Assembly (NCBI GenBank): GCA_037968495.1
Contig: JBBKVP010000020.1
Coordinates: forward strand, 1-64,000
DNA length: 64,000 bases
Source: Aestuarierythrobacter sp037968495
GTDB taxonomy: Bacteria > Pseudomonadota > Alphaproteobacteria > Sphingomonadales > Sphingomonadaceae
Direction: 5' to 3'
Position numbers and translations under genes: made by a program. This document shows, piece after piece, positions 1 through 8,789 of the stretch; within the stretch, counting starts at the first letter, position 1; every line of letters begins with the position of its first letter. Under the pieces are notes generated by a model. The model had not been told where the DNA came from. It saw nothing but the letters and a program-made list of their open reading frames with translations, and did not search any database.

Positions 1-1352
1 CGGCGGATTTCTTCGCTCTGGCGCCTGACTTCGGCGTCAACATATTTCAGCCAGAATTGCGGATGTTCGCCCTCTTCCCATTCTCCCCGGCCACGGCCGA
101 AATGTGACACGGCGAGGTAACGCAGTAGGGCCGCTCCGTAGAGGCTTTCGAAGAATTTCTCCGACCACTGGACGCTCGAACCGTCTTCGCCCTTCGCCAG
201 ATTGATCCCATGCGCGATGCCGCCAGCGCCCAATGCGCCGAGTATGCCGCCAACAATCATCCCGCCGCCCAAAGTCAGACCCCCTGCCGCAACATCTGCA
301 GCAAGCCCGCCAACTGCGCCGGACATCAGCCCGCCGAGCACAGCGGAAAAGCTCTCCGGTGTTTTTTCGTTTTGCTTGTAGTCCTCGCCGAGCCGCTCAA
401 GCACTTTGCGCGTCGCCTTGCCGTCCAGCCCATGCAAGCGGATCAATTCGCTGGTGGAATCGCCCGTGCCCGCAGCAAGCCGTTCGGACAATCGCTCCAT
501 CGCTTTGCGAGCTTCATTGTTGCCGCCCTTCCCGCTTCGGAGCGTCTTGCCTAGCTGGTCCATCCAATCGCCCGATGGCACATGCTCACGGTCAGTCATC
601 GCCTCCGCCAGCGGCTTAGCCAAAGCCGCCATCGAAGCACGGAAACGCGCCCGGTTCAGTTCAAGCCAGCGGGCGGAAAGCCGCTCCATCGCGGGCTGTC
701 TGTCATCCTGCAGCAGCGGCGCGACCTCAGCCAGCAGGGCGCCCTCTTGAATCCAGCACCGCGCAAAAGCGTCCAGCGGCAAGGCACCCGCAACCTGCGC
801 GAATTCGCCAACATGGGTTTTCCAGCGGTCGAGTTCGGCGTCGATGCTCTCCTTTGGCGGGCCCATCTGATTGAGCAGCAGGATCACTGGTTTCCCGATC
901 CACGCTAGCACTTCCATCTCCAGCCCGACATAAGGCGCAGCAGCCGGGTCCTCAGCCGCATTCACCAGATAGAGGATCACGTCAGCCTGCTCGCGTGCAT
1001 TTCGCACGGCTTGCTGGCTGGACCAAAGCGGTCTCTCGCGCCAGCGATCCCATACTTGCGTGAGCATCCAGCCAATCGGATTGCCCGACATTTTCAGCCG
1101 TGAAAGCAGCCGCGCCGTGTCGCCGAAACCGGGCGTGTCCCACAGCATTAACGTATCGTCGCCCGCCTGGACCAGCACATGGCCGCTGGCGAGATCAGTC
1201 ACATGGGCGGCATCGCGGACTTCGCCAATATCGCGCCCCAGCAATGTGCGTGCGAGTGTCGTCTTACCCGCATTGGTATGCGAGACGAGGCTAAGATTGA
1301 CTGTAATTCCGCTGCCTATGTTCTGTCCGGGTTCAAGTTGAACTTCGTCCAT
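1..1352 (-). CDS. GTPase with DUF3482-type C-terminal region, cut by window edge
   Basis: The minus-strand frame stays open from the ATG at 1352 to the window edge (450 codons), so the C-terminus is missing. GTP-binding motifs are visible: a P-loop SHTNAGKTT at residues 24-32, G3 DTPGF at 72-76 and G4-like NQMG at 161-164. A glycine-rich hydrophobic stretch lies near residues 355-400, which may be a membrane hairpin. The start overlaps the stop of the upstream DUF2868 gene by one base (TGATG), so the two are probably translationally coupled. Proteins pairing a GTPase with DUF2868 are known in proteobacteria, but their role is not established; I assign DUF3482 from this pairing and overall resemblance. 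Confidence 0.8.
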   Translation of the reverse strand, partial: MDEVQLEPGQNIGSGITVNLSLVSHTNAGKTTLARTLLGRDIGEVRDAAHVTDLASGHVLVQAGDDTLMLWDTPGFGDTARLLSRLKMSGNPIGWMLTQVWDRWRERPLWSSQQAVRNAREQADVILYLVNAAEDPAAAPYVGLEMEVLAWIGKPVILLLNQMGPPKESIDAELDRWKTHVGEFAQVAGALPLDAFARCWIQEGALLAEVAPLLQDDRQPAMERLSARWLELNRARFRASMAALAKPLAEAMTDREHVPSGDWMDQLGKTLRSGKGGNNEARKAMERLSERLAAGTGDSTSELIRLHGLDGKATRKVLERLGEDYKQNEKTPESFSAVLGGLMSGAVGGLAADVAAGGLTLGGGMIVGGILGALGAGGIAHGINLAKGEDGSSVQWSEKFFESLYGAALLRYLAVSHFGRGRGEWEEGEHPQFWLKYVDAEVRRQSEEIR

Positions 1353-2830
1353 CAGCGGCGTCCCTCAAGCGTTCCGCCTTGCACCAATGCCGCCTCCAAC
1401 CGTTCACGTCCCGCCGCCGGATCGGCATTGGCAATGTCGATCAGCAGCGGCGTGATACCGGCTTTGGAGACAACATCACGCCATGCTGCGCTGCGTGTCG
1501 CCACGCGTTCATCCAACCCGGACTGCCCTGCGAAATGCGCGCGAAAGGCGCTTTCATCCACGATCACAGCAACCGAAGCTATACTGTCTTTCAGTTTGCG
1601 AAGTCCGCGCACGAATTCGCCATGGTTTTCATCCTCCGGCGTGGCGGAAAGTGTGAACAAGGCGATGTGATACTCGTCTTCGTCACGCGCAGTTGCTCCC
1701 TCCAGCCATGTCTCCTCGGCCCCGTAATCAACCAGCGGATCGAAGCGAATCGGTGCAGCATCGCCAATCGCTTCGTGGAGGATAATCTCGAGCTTCTTCT
1801 TCACATCCTCTTCTGGGCGATAGGCGTAGGTTGTTATCCGCACCGCACCTACTCTGCCGCCAATGGCGCGCATCAGCCTGCGAACATAGAAATCCTCGCG
1901 CCCTGGTATTGCAATGGTGCGTGCGGCGTAGTTTGCGCGAACAGCCGCCAGCCCTGCAAGAACAAGTCGCGGCATCACGATGAACATTAGCGCCGTCGCC
2001 GTATAGAGGATAATCCATGGGCCAGCGTTGGCTCCGCTACCTTCGGCGCCGGCCCAGCGTAGCGCCGCGATGCCGGAAACATCAGGAATGGCAATGCCGG
2101 TAATCGCGCTCGCGGGGCCGAGCACCATCGACAGCAACCATTGCACCGTTTGCGGCCCCATAAAGGTGCTTTCCCAGCCTGCCCGATATTCAAATGCGAG
2201 CGCGCGTAGGAATATGCCGCCGATCAGTCCAACGGCGAAAAAGGCCGCAGCGATATGGAAGGTGCGCGCACTTCGGTGGGCGGTCAGGCGCGATGACGCC
2301 GCGATCCAGTCAGCGGCAAAGCCAGCTAGACCGCGCGTCATCGGACTGCCTGCATCCTTACGCAGGCCAGCCGTGCCAGACAGCCGCCGCGCCAGCTTCG
2401 CCAGCGCTCCATCATCATCGTGCGAACGCAACAAAGAGCTGATGATCAGAACAACATAGACTGCGAGGTTCCAGGCAATCGCCCCGATCAGCGGGAAAGC
2501 CAGCAAATTCAGCTGGTTGCCGTTACCCAACTCATTCGTCAGCACGCCAAGCAGCAGCGCGGCGATCGGAAGCCCCAGCGATAGCCATCCCGGCCAGCGC
2601 ATTCCTTTCAGCGCCCGCGCCGCCGCCGGATGCCGCGTCGCAAGGCGGGCCGCCGCAAAGCGTGACCGGGCTGCGAGATACTTTTCTGGTTTGCCGGTGC
2701 CAGCTTCGCCGCGCGCAGCCATATCGGCTTGCTCGCGGTCTTCAGCTGTCAGCAGGACATGTTCCGCGTCCTCGCGCTCTATGGCGCGGACCAGATACAG
2801 ATGGCGTGCATCTTCTTCGGACATTTTCAT
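1352..2830 (-). CDS. DUF2868 membrane protein
   Basis: A 492-residue protein with a soluble N-terminal part (about 1-75), hydrophobic segments near residues 79-135, 190-212 and 270-295, and a soluble C-terminal half of about 190 residues. The C-terminal half holds an acidic nucleotide-binding-like region without a motif I can name with certainty. It is the first gene of a coupled pair with the GTPase immediately downstream on the same strand. The family has no assigned biochemical function; the arrangement suggests a membrane platform that recruits or is controlled by the GTPase, which is inference. Confidence 0.75.
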   Translation of the reverse strand: MKMSEEDARHLYLVRAIEREDAEHVLLTAEDREQADMAARGEAGTGKPEKYLAARSRFAAARLATRHPAAARALKGMRWPGWLSLGLPIAALLLGVLTNELGNGNQLNLLAFPLIGAIAWNLAVYVVLIISSLLRSHDDDGALAKLARRLSGTAGLRKDAGSPMTRGLAGFAADWIAASSRLTAHRSARTFHIAAAFFAVGLIGGIFLRALAFEYRAGWESTFMGPQTVQWLLSMVLGPASAITGIAIPDVSGIAALRWAGAEGSGANAGPWIILYTATALMFIVMPRLVLAGLAAVRANYAARTIAIPGREDFYVRRLMRAIGGRVGAVRITTYAYRPEEDVKKKLEIILHEAIGDAAPIRFDPLVDYGAEETWLEGATARDEDEYHIALFTLSATPEDENHGEFVRGLRKLKDSIASVAVIVDESAFRAHFAGQSGLDERVATRSAAWRDVVSKAGITPLLIDIANADPAAGRERLEAALVQGGTLEGRR

Positions 2831-2872
2831 GACGGCATTCCCGCCACAAATGGTGAGAGATAAAGGATTAGC

Positions 2873-3271
2873 TCATCCGGCCGTTGCAGGCGCAGCGAGC
2901 GGAAATTGCGGAATGGCCGCTTCCATCAGCGAGCCATCGGCCAAGCTGAAAGTATAATGCCCCTCCATCGAGCCATGCGGCGTGGTGAGCGGGCAGCCGG
3001 AAACATAATCATGCGTGCCGCCTGGCTGGATTACCGGTTGTTCGCCGACCACCCCTTCACCTTCGACATGATTGACCATCCCGCGCCCGTCCGTGATCCG
3101 CCAGTGCCGGGTTAGCAGCTGGACTGGCTGTTCGCCGCTGTTTTCTATGCGAATGTGATAGACCCAGAACCACTTTCCCGCTTCGATCTGTGATTGCTCA
3201 GGCAGAAAGCTAACCGCCACCCGGACGGTAATGCCCTGCGTCATTGCGGCGTGCTGGAAAAGTTCTTTCAT
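2873..3271 (-). CDS. apaG: ApaG domain protein
   Basis: ApaG family proteins are small immunoglobulin-like beta-sandwich proteins of about 125-130 residues, linked to divalent cation tolerance in enterobacteria; their biochemical activity is unresolved. The ATG at 3271 gives 132 residues, the family length. An upstream in-frame start would add 40 residues that look noncoding. The typical core is present: WFWVYHIRIEN, LLTRHWRITDG, GVVGEQPVI, a YVSGCPL turn and a GSMEGHYTF strand. It lies 42 bases upstream of the DUF2868 gene on the same strand and could share its transcript. Confidence 0.9.
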   Translation of the reverse strand: MKELFQHAAMTQGITVRVAVSFLPEQSQIEAGKWFWVYHIRIENSGEQPVQLLTRHWRITDGRGMVNHVEGEGVVGEQPVIQPGGTHDYVSGCPLTTPHGSMEGHYTFSLADGSLMEAAIPQFPLAAPATAG

Positions 3272-3433
3272 AGCGGCGAAACCTAACCATGCGGCGCGAT
3301 TACGACAAGGGTGACGTTGGCCTATGCCCAGTTGAGATGGGTTGTGGTTCTTTGGTTGTTTTGAGTTCGCAAGCAAATGTGGTATTCGCACAATTAGTAA
3401 ATTCCTCGGGTCGCTACGAACGAGGGTCCACTC

Positions 3434-5221
3434 ATGTTCACAACGATTACGCTAACGGCTTTGCTGCTTGGGACGACTGCGCACAGCAGCCCGGCCTCCC
3501 AACCACAAGAAACCCAGCTCACCGACGCGGCATTGGCTGCGCTAGATCCGACACGGGCAGGACGGTCCGCTTGTCGCGGATTTGATCCCGGCGCTGCGAT
3601 CCTCGACAGCAGATTGCAGCTTGCGGCCAACCTTTCTGCGTCGCAGCCCGCAGCGAGCGGACGGATCAAAGTGTTTCAGGGGCTGAGCCCGTCGGACATT
3701 CCGGCGACGGGCTTGAGCGGAAACGAGCGGGCCTACTTCGATCAGGCGATGGCACTCACCTTCGGCTTCAACCATGCAGCCGCGATCAAATCATTCCGCG
3801 CAGCAAAGGCTCTGTCGAAAGATTGCGCAATGTGCTGGTGGGGTGAGGCCATGGCGCATGGCATGAACATCAATGCCGGAATGAGCGAAGAGCAAAATCG
3901 CGCCGCGATAGCCGCCATGAAGCGCGCGGTCACAATGACCGAAGACCTGACGCCGCTGGAGCAAGGTTTGATCGCAGCACAAGCGCTGCGCTTTCCGGAT
4001 GACCTTGCCGCTGACCGCCCCGCCCTTGAGGCAGTCTATTCCGAAGCGATGATCGACCTTGCTGGCCGTTTTCCCGAACATGACGATCTGCTCGTTCTCG
4101 CGGCAGAATCCGCCATGAACACGACGCCGTGGGATTATTGGGACGCCGAAACCGGTAAAGCGCGCCCGCAGATCGCAGCAGCTATTGGCTTGATCGAAAA
4201 GGTTATGGCCCGCAGCCCCCAGCACCCTCAAGCTTCGCATCTCTATATCCATTTGATGGAGAACAGCAGCGATCCGAAAATCGCCGAAGCAGCGGCAGAC
4301 CGCTTGCGCGATAGCGGCCCCAAAGCGCTCGGCCATCTCGTCCATATGCCCGCGCATATTTACCACCGCGCGGGGCGCTATGCCGATTCAATGAAGGTGA
4401 ATATTGCCGCCGCCCGCGCGGATGAGGAATATCTCGCCACGGTCGGCGATGATGGCTTGTACCGCTTTGGATATTACCCGCACAATGTGCACTTCCTGCT
4501 CACATCCGCCCAAATGATCGGCGCGATGCGGACCACTACGATGGAAAGCGAGCGGCTGGCCAGCATCCTCAACGAAGACATCGCCCGCGCCTTGCCGTGG
4601 GTGCAGGCGATCCACGCTGCGCCCATGTTTGCGCAGGCCCAATATGACAGTCCGGCGGCGATCCTTGCGCTCAATAGTGAGCCATCCACGCTGAATTATG
4701 TCGAGGCGATGCGGCGTTACAGCCGCGCGGTTGCACACGCCCGCGCAGGTGATGACGCCGGGTTTGAGACGGAGATGACTGCACTCGACGCTGCAGCGAA
4801 AGCACCCGTTTTTGCCGAAATGGCTGAGGGCGGATTTCCCGCTAATGATCTGATCGCGATTGCAGCCCATGTGGCGCGCGGCCGCCAATCCTATGCTCAG
4901 GGTAAGTTCGGCGATGCAGCGGATCATTACCGCGCTGCGAGCAAGGTCGAGCGAACGATCCCCTATACCGAGCCAGCCTATTGGTATTATCCGGTTACCC
5001 AGTCACTTGGCGCAGCGCTCTATGCTGATGGCGACTATGACGGAGCGGCCAAGGCGTTTCAGGAAACGCTGTTCTACACGCCCAACAACGGCTGGGCGCT
5101 CTATGGCCTAGCCAAGTCAGAGCGAAAGCTGGGCCATGTTAAGGAAGCGCAAGCCGCCGAAGCTATCCTCGCCAAAACTTGGCAAGGTAGCGACAGCTTG
5201 CTCAGGATGGACCGTCTTTAA
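3434..5221 (+). CDS. Secreted TPR-repeat protein
   Basis: A 595-residue protein beginning with a short signal peptide (about residues 1-19). It is built mostly of alpha-helical TPR-like repeats: an N-terminal set around 100-145 and 165-240, and a clear C-terminal pair around 480-575 (YAQGKFGDAADHYRAA, YADGDYDGAAKAFQETL). A CAMCWWGEA motif at 131-139 could form a disulfide or bind metal or heme after export; a single CxxC without CH makes cytochrome-type heme attachment unlikely. It is convergent with the SulP gene, only four bases separating the stop codons. The function is unknown; periplasmic protein-protein interaction is the reasonable guess. Confidence 0.75.
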   Translation: MFTTITLTALLLGTTAHSSPASQPQETQLTDAALAALDPTRAGRSACRGFDPGAAILDSRLQLAANLSASQPAASGRIKVFQGLSPSDIPATGLSGNERAYFDQAMALTFGFNHAAAIKSFRAAKALSKDCAMCWWGEAMAHGMNINAGMSEEQNRAAIAAMKRAVTMTEDLTPLEQGLIAAQALRFPDDLAADRPALEAVYSEAMIDLAGRFPEHDDLLVLAAESAMNTTPWDYWDAETGKARPQIAAAIGLIEKVMARSPQHPQASHLYIHLMENSSDPKIAEAAADRLRDSGPKALGHLVHMPAHIYHRAGRYADSMKVNIAAARADEEYLATVGDDGLYRFGYYPHNVHFLLTSAQMIGAMRTTTMESERLASILNEDIARALPWVQAIHAAPMFAQAQYDSPAAILALNSEPSTLNYVEAMRRYSRAVAHARAGDDAGFETEMTALDAAAKAPVFAEMAEGGFPANDLIAIAAHVARGRQSYAQGKFGDAADHYRAASKVERTIPYTEPAYWYYPVTQSLGAALYADGDYDGAAKAFQETLFYTPNNGWALYGLAKSERKLGHVKEAQAAEAILAKTWQGSDSLLRMDRL

Positions 5222-5225
5222 ACAA

Positions 5226-6728
5226 TCAATGCGGTGCCAGGCCGGTTTCCAGACCCATACGGTCTTCCAGTGCGAAACGGTCAACCAGATCGGCGCTTGC
5301 GGTATTGATGCCGACAATCCGCACATGGCGGCCATTGCGGCGCATCCGGTCAACGGCTTTGTCGAGCGCGCCGATGGCTGAGATGTCCCAGAAATGTGCT
5401 TTGCTGACGTCGATCACCACATGGTGCGCGGCGTCTTCATATTCGCTTTCGGGGCCGAGAGCGCGGACGAAACGGTCGACCGAGGCGTAGAATATCTGGC
5501 CCGTCACCGTGTAAACGGCGCTGTGCGGGCGGCGCGTGCGTTGCACCTTGAACATATTGCGGACCTTGTCGGTGAAGAACATGCCCGACAGCAGCACACC
5601 GACGAGCACGCCAATCGCAAGGTCATGCGTCCAAACAACTGTAATTACCGTCGCCAGCATCACGACAGAGCTTGCCGGCGGATGACGGCGCAGATTGGCA
5701 ATCGAATTCCAACTGAATGTGCCAATCGAAACCATGATCATTACCGCGACCAGCGCAGGCATCGGAATGCGTCCGACCCACGGGCCAAGGACCGCCAGAA
5801 GGAACAACAAAGTGCCGCCAGCGACAAAGCTCGAAAGGCGCCCTCGCCCGCCACTGGTGTAGTTGATGACCGACTGGCCGATCATCGCGCAGCCGCCCAT
5901 GCCGCCAAACATTGCTGCGCCCAGATTGGCAATGCCTTGGCCGGCAGTTTCGCGTTTCTTATTGCTGTCCGTATGCGTCAGATCATCGACGATCTGGGCA
6001 GTCAGCAACGATTCCAGAAGACCGACAGCCGCCATCGTTAGCGAGTAAGGCAGGATGATCCAGAAGGTCGCCATCGTCAGCGGAACTTGCGGCAGATGGA
6101 AGCTTGGCAAGCCCTGCGGCAAAGCGCCCATGTCGCCCACGGTATTGACCGACAGGCCAAGCCCGATGGACAGCGCTGTCAGCACTAGAATAGCGATCAG
6201 CGGCGACGGCACAGCCTTCGTCAAACGTGGCAGCAGATAGATCACCGCTAGGCCGCCCAGAACCATCGCATAGGTAATCCAGCTAACCCCGTCATTACGC
6301 GGGTCAAGCTGCGGAACTTGCGCCATAAAAATCAAGATTGCGAGCGCGTTTACGAAGCCCGTAATCACCGACCGCGAGACAAATTGCATCAACAGGTCGA
6401 GCCGCAATATCGCCGCGATCAGCTGGATAATTCCCATCAGGATCGTCGCGGCGAACAGGAATTCCACGCCGTGATCTCTCACCAGCGGAATTACCACCAC
6501 GGCAACCGCGGCAGTCGCGGCAGAAATCATGCCCGGGCGCCCGCCCGTAAACGCAATTATCATCGCAATCGCGACCGAGGCATACAGGCCAACGCTCGGG
6601 TCAACGCCAGCAATGATCGAGAAGCCAATGGCCTCCGGAATCAGCGCAAGAGCAACAACGATACCGGCAAGAATATCCTTGCGCGGCTGGCCCAGCCAAT
6701 CGCGGCGTGCGGCGGCCCGATCAAACAT
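5226..6728 (-). CDS. SulP family inorganic anion transporter with STAS domain
   Basis: A 500-residue inner-membrane transporter. The N-terminal 390 residues carry the SulP/SLC26 core: the conserved entry LAGIVVALALIPEAIGFSI near residue 25, then a run of hydrophobic helices including GGMGGCAMIGQSVIN. The C-terminal 100 residues form a STAS domain with VIDVSKAHFWDISAIGALDKA, the usual anti-sigma-antagonist-like fold. Family members carry sulfate, bicarbonate or dicarboxylates by proton or sodium symport; the substrate cannot be told from sequence here. The gene stands alone, convergent with the TPR gene. Confidence 0.9.
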   Translation of the reverse strand: MFDRAAARRDWLGQPRKDILAGIVVALALIPEAIGFSIIAGVDPSVGLYASVAIAMIIAFTGGRPGMISAATAAVAVVVIPLVRDHGVEFLFAATILMGIIQLIAAILRLDLLMQFVSRSVITGFVNALAILIFMAQVPQLDPRNDGVSWITYAMVLGGLAVIYLLPRLTKAVPSPLIAILVLTALSIGLGLSVNTVGDMGALPQGLPSFHLPQVPLTMATFWIILPYSLTMAAVGLLESLLTAQIVDDLTHTDSNKKRETAGQGIANLGAAMFGGMGGCAMIGQSVINYTSGGRGRLSSFVAGGTLLFLLAVLGPWVGRIPMPALVAVMIMVSIGTFSWNSIANLRRHPPASSVVMLATVITVVWTHDLAIGVLVGVLLSGMFFTDKVRNMFKVQRTRRPHSAVYTVTGQIFYASVDRFVRALGPESEYEDAAHHVVIDVSKAHFWDISAIGALDKAVDRMRRNGRHVRIVGINTASADLVDRFALEDRMGLETGLAPH

Positions 6729-6889
6729 AGAAAAGTCCTAAGAAGCTGGCCGCGCATCCCTTTGGCGCGCAGCACTGGAAAGTTGCGCGCGATCTAGGGC
6801 ATATTGTTGCGCTGCACAACCGGTCGCTAGATGGCCAAACATCGATTGGCTTTGCGCCTGACAAAGCTGCTGCTAAGCGCACCCGCGTC

Positions 6890-8122
6890 ATGGGACAAAT
6901 GCCGCTTACCTCCAGCGAGTTGCTACTTGCCGCGCTGACGATTATTTTCGCGCTGCCGTGGCTGGTCTGGCGCGTATTCAGAACTGATGATTGGGCACCG
7001 CTAGTGGTCGTTCAGATTGTCATGGGTATTTTGCTTGGCCCCGGCATTGCAGGCGCGCTACTGCCTGATCTGCATAGCGCCTTGTTTACTCCCGAAACCG
7101 TAACTGCACTCAGCGCGCTCGGCACTTGGGCCGTTATGCTGTTTGTCTTTGCTGCCGGGGTGGAACTCGACCTTCACGGGGCATGGATGCGCCGCCGTGA
7201 AACTCTCGTGACCGCCAGCCTCGCACTCAGCGTTCCGATGATATTGGGCGCAGGTGCTGCAGCCGCCATGCTGGCTTGGGATGCAAGCGGCTGGCTAGGC
7301 GCAGGCGGAACGCGGCTGCAATTTATCGCCGGTGTGGGCATGGCCTGCGCGGTTACGGCGCTACCGATACTGGTGCTGCTGATGGAGCGACTGGCGCTGC
7401 TCAAAACGGCTTTTGGCCAACGCGTTCTGACTTATGCCAGCCTCGACGACATTGCGCTTTGGGGCGTACTCTCGTTAGTTCTGGTGGATATGGAAAGACT
7501 GGCGCGGCAGGGCATATTTGTTCTGCTCTTTGCGCTCGCTGCGTTTGCCTTGCGGCGTCTTATGCCGCGCATGCCAAATGCAGATTGCTGGGCGATCTCG
7601 ATGATCTGGCTGGCGGTCAGCGGATTGGTGGCTGATTGGTCGGGCCTGCATTTCATGGTTGGCGCATTTCTGGCAGGCGCCGCCCTAGATGTGGATATGC
7701 TGGGCGAGAAAAAGCTGGAACGGTTCCGCTCAGCCATATTGCTGGCGCTGATGCCGATATTCTTCCTATCTACCGGGCTGCGAACCGGCTGGGATATGGG
7801 CGGAGTGGCAGTTATTTCGGCTGCCGCGCTGCTACTTGTCGCCGCGGTGGGGGGCAAGTTGCTCGGCGTGCGGCTGGCAGGGCGCATTCTGAGTTGGCAG
7901 CGAGGTGATGCAGAGCTGGCCGGGTGGCTACTTCAAACCAAGGCGTTGATTATGATCATCTTCGCCAACATTCTGCTTGATCGTGCAATCATATCGAACG
8001 CCAGCTTCACTGCGCTGCTGCTGATGGCGGTTGCCAGCACTATGCTGACGATGCCCTTTGCGAAACGGGCCATGAGGCGGCGTGACCTGAGCAAACCAGT
8101 CCAGCCAGCCATCGGCGAATAA
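6890..8122 (+). CDS. Cation:proton antiporter (CPA2 / Na+/H+ exchanger domain)
   Basis: A 410-residue protein with about 11-12 hydrophobic segments and the Na+/H+ exchanger domain. Family-typical stretches include VVQIVMGILLGPGIAG near residue 40, a FVFAAGVELDL segment, and SLDDIALWG with paired acidic residues in a membrane helix. No C-terminal RCK/TrkA domain follows, unlike the Kef-type protein at 49.6-51.5 kb. It is divergent from the SulP gene over a 161-base gap. It likely exchanges a monovalent cation for protons at the inner membrane; ion specificity is not readable. Confidence 0.83.
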   Translation: MGQMPLTSSELLLAALTIIFALPWLVWRVFRTDDWAPLVVVQIVMGILLGPGIAGALLPDLHSALFTPETVTALSALGTWAVMLFVFAAGVELDLHGAWMRRRETLVTASLALSVPMILGAGAAAAMLAWDASGWLGAGGTRLQFIAGVGMACAVTALPILVLLMERLALLKTAFGQRVLTYASLDDIALWGVLSLVLVDMERLARQGIFVLLFALAAFALRRLMPRMPNADCWAISMIWLAVSGLVADWSGLHFMVGAFLAGAALDVDMLGEKKLERFRSAILLALMPIFFLSTGLRTGWDMGGVAVISAAALLLVAAVGGKLLGVRLAGRILSWQRGDAELAGWLLQTKALIMIIFANILLDRAIISNASFTALLLMAVASTMLTMPFAKRAMRRRDLSKPVQPAIGE

Positions 8123-8237
8123 AGGCCATCCCTTTCAATCGGAAGCGCTATCCGCCATATAAGTAATGCCCAGCGCCGGATAAGGCATGCGAAACCTGTG
8201 CAGCCTCACTTTTACTTCGCTTACGAAGGAATACACG

Positions 8238-8369
8238 ATGGCCAAGTCGCAGAAAAAATCGAGCCGCGAAACACGCAAACCGAAAGCTGAAAAAGTCAAA
8301 ACCAACGCCTCACAGCCCAGCCAAAAGGCCGGAGGAATTAAGGGTCTGGAGAATATGAAGAACAGTTAG
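8238..8369 (+). CDS. Small lysine-rich protein of unknown function
   Basis: Forty-three residues, strongly basic (Lys, Arg, Ser and Gln dominate), no membrane segment. The ATG at 8238 follows AAGGA at a good distance, better than an upstream in-frame ATG at 8187. The composition fits a nucleic-acid-binding or disordered protein. The coding status is supported by the ribosome binding site and the sharp basic bias; no function is recognised. It converges on the response regulator gene, 11 bases away. Confidence 0.5.
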   Translation: MAKSQKKSSRETRKPKAEKVKTNASQPSQKAGGIKGLENMKNS

Positions 8370-8380
8370 GCCGGCAGGGC

Positions 8381-8779
8381 CTACAGTACGACTCCCGCAC
8401 CCTTGGGCTCATCTTCTTTTTTGAGCATTTCTTCGACGATGAAGACCAGTTCTTCAGGATCGAACGGTTTGCGCAAATATTCGGTCGCGCCTGCGTACAT
8501 TGCTATAGCCTCGTCCTGAACGCTGCGCCGCCCGGTCAGCATCAGGACGGGGGTCCGGTAAAGCTCTGTATTTTTGCGCAGGTGAGCAAGCACTTCCATG
8601 CCGCTCATTTCGGGCAATCCGGCATCCAGGATTATCAGGTCAGGCTGTTTGGCTGAAAGCACCTGCAGCGCGGTTTTTCCGTCGGCAATCAGACCAACGG
8701 CATGACCTTCCGCGATCAGAGTATCGCGGACTAGCTCGCCCACCAACTCATCATCTTCGACATAAATTATTCGTGCCAT
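8381..8779 (-). CDS. Single-domain response regulator
   Basis: A 132-residue stand-alone receiver domain. The N-terminal acidic pair is in IIYVEDDELV, the phospho-acceptor aspartate is in DLIILDAGLPEMSG, the conserved threonine is in VLMLTGRR and the lysine is in YLRKPFDPEEL. No output domain follows, so it acts as a phosphate shuttle or by protein contact. The ATG at 8779 lies ten bases after the stop of the hybrid kinase gene, so the two almost certainly form an operon and the kinase's Hpt domain is the likely phosphodonor. Confidence 0.9.
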   Translation of the reverse strand: MARIIYVEDDELVGELVRDTLIAEGHAVGLIADGKTALQVLSAKQPDLIILDAGLPEMSGMEVLAHLRKNTELYRTPVLMLTGRRSVQDEAIAMYAGATEYLRKPFDPEELVFIVEEMLKKEDEPKGAGVVL

Positions 8780-8789
8780 AACAGGGCCT

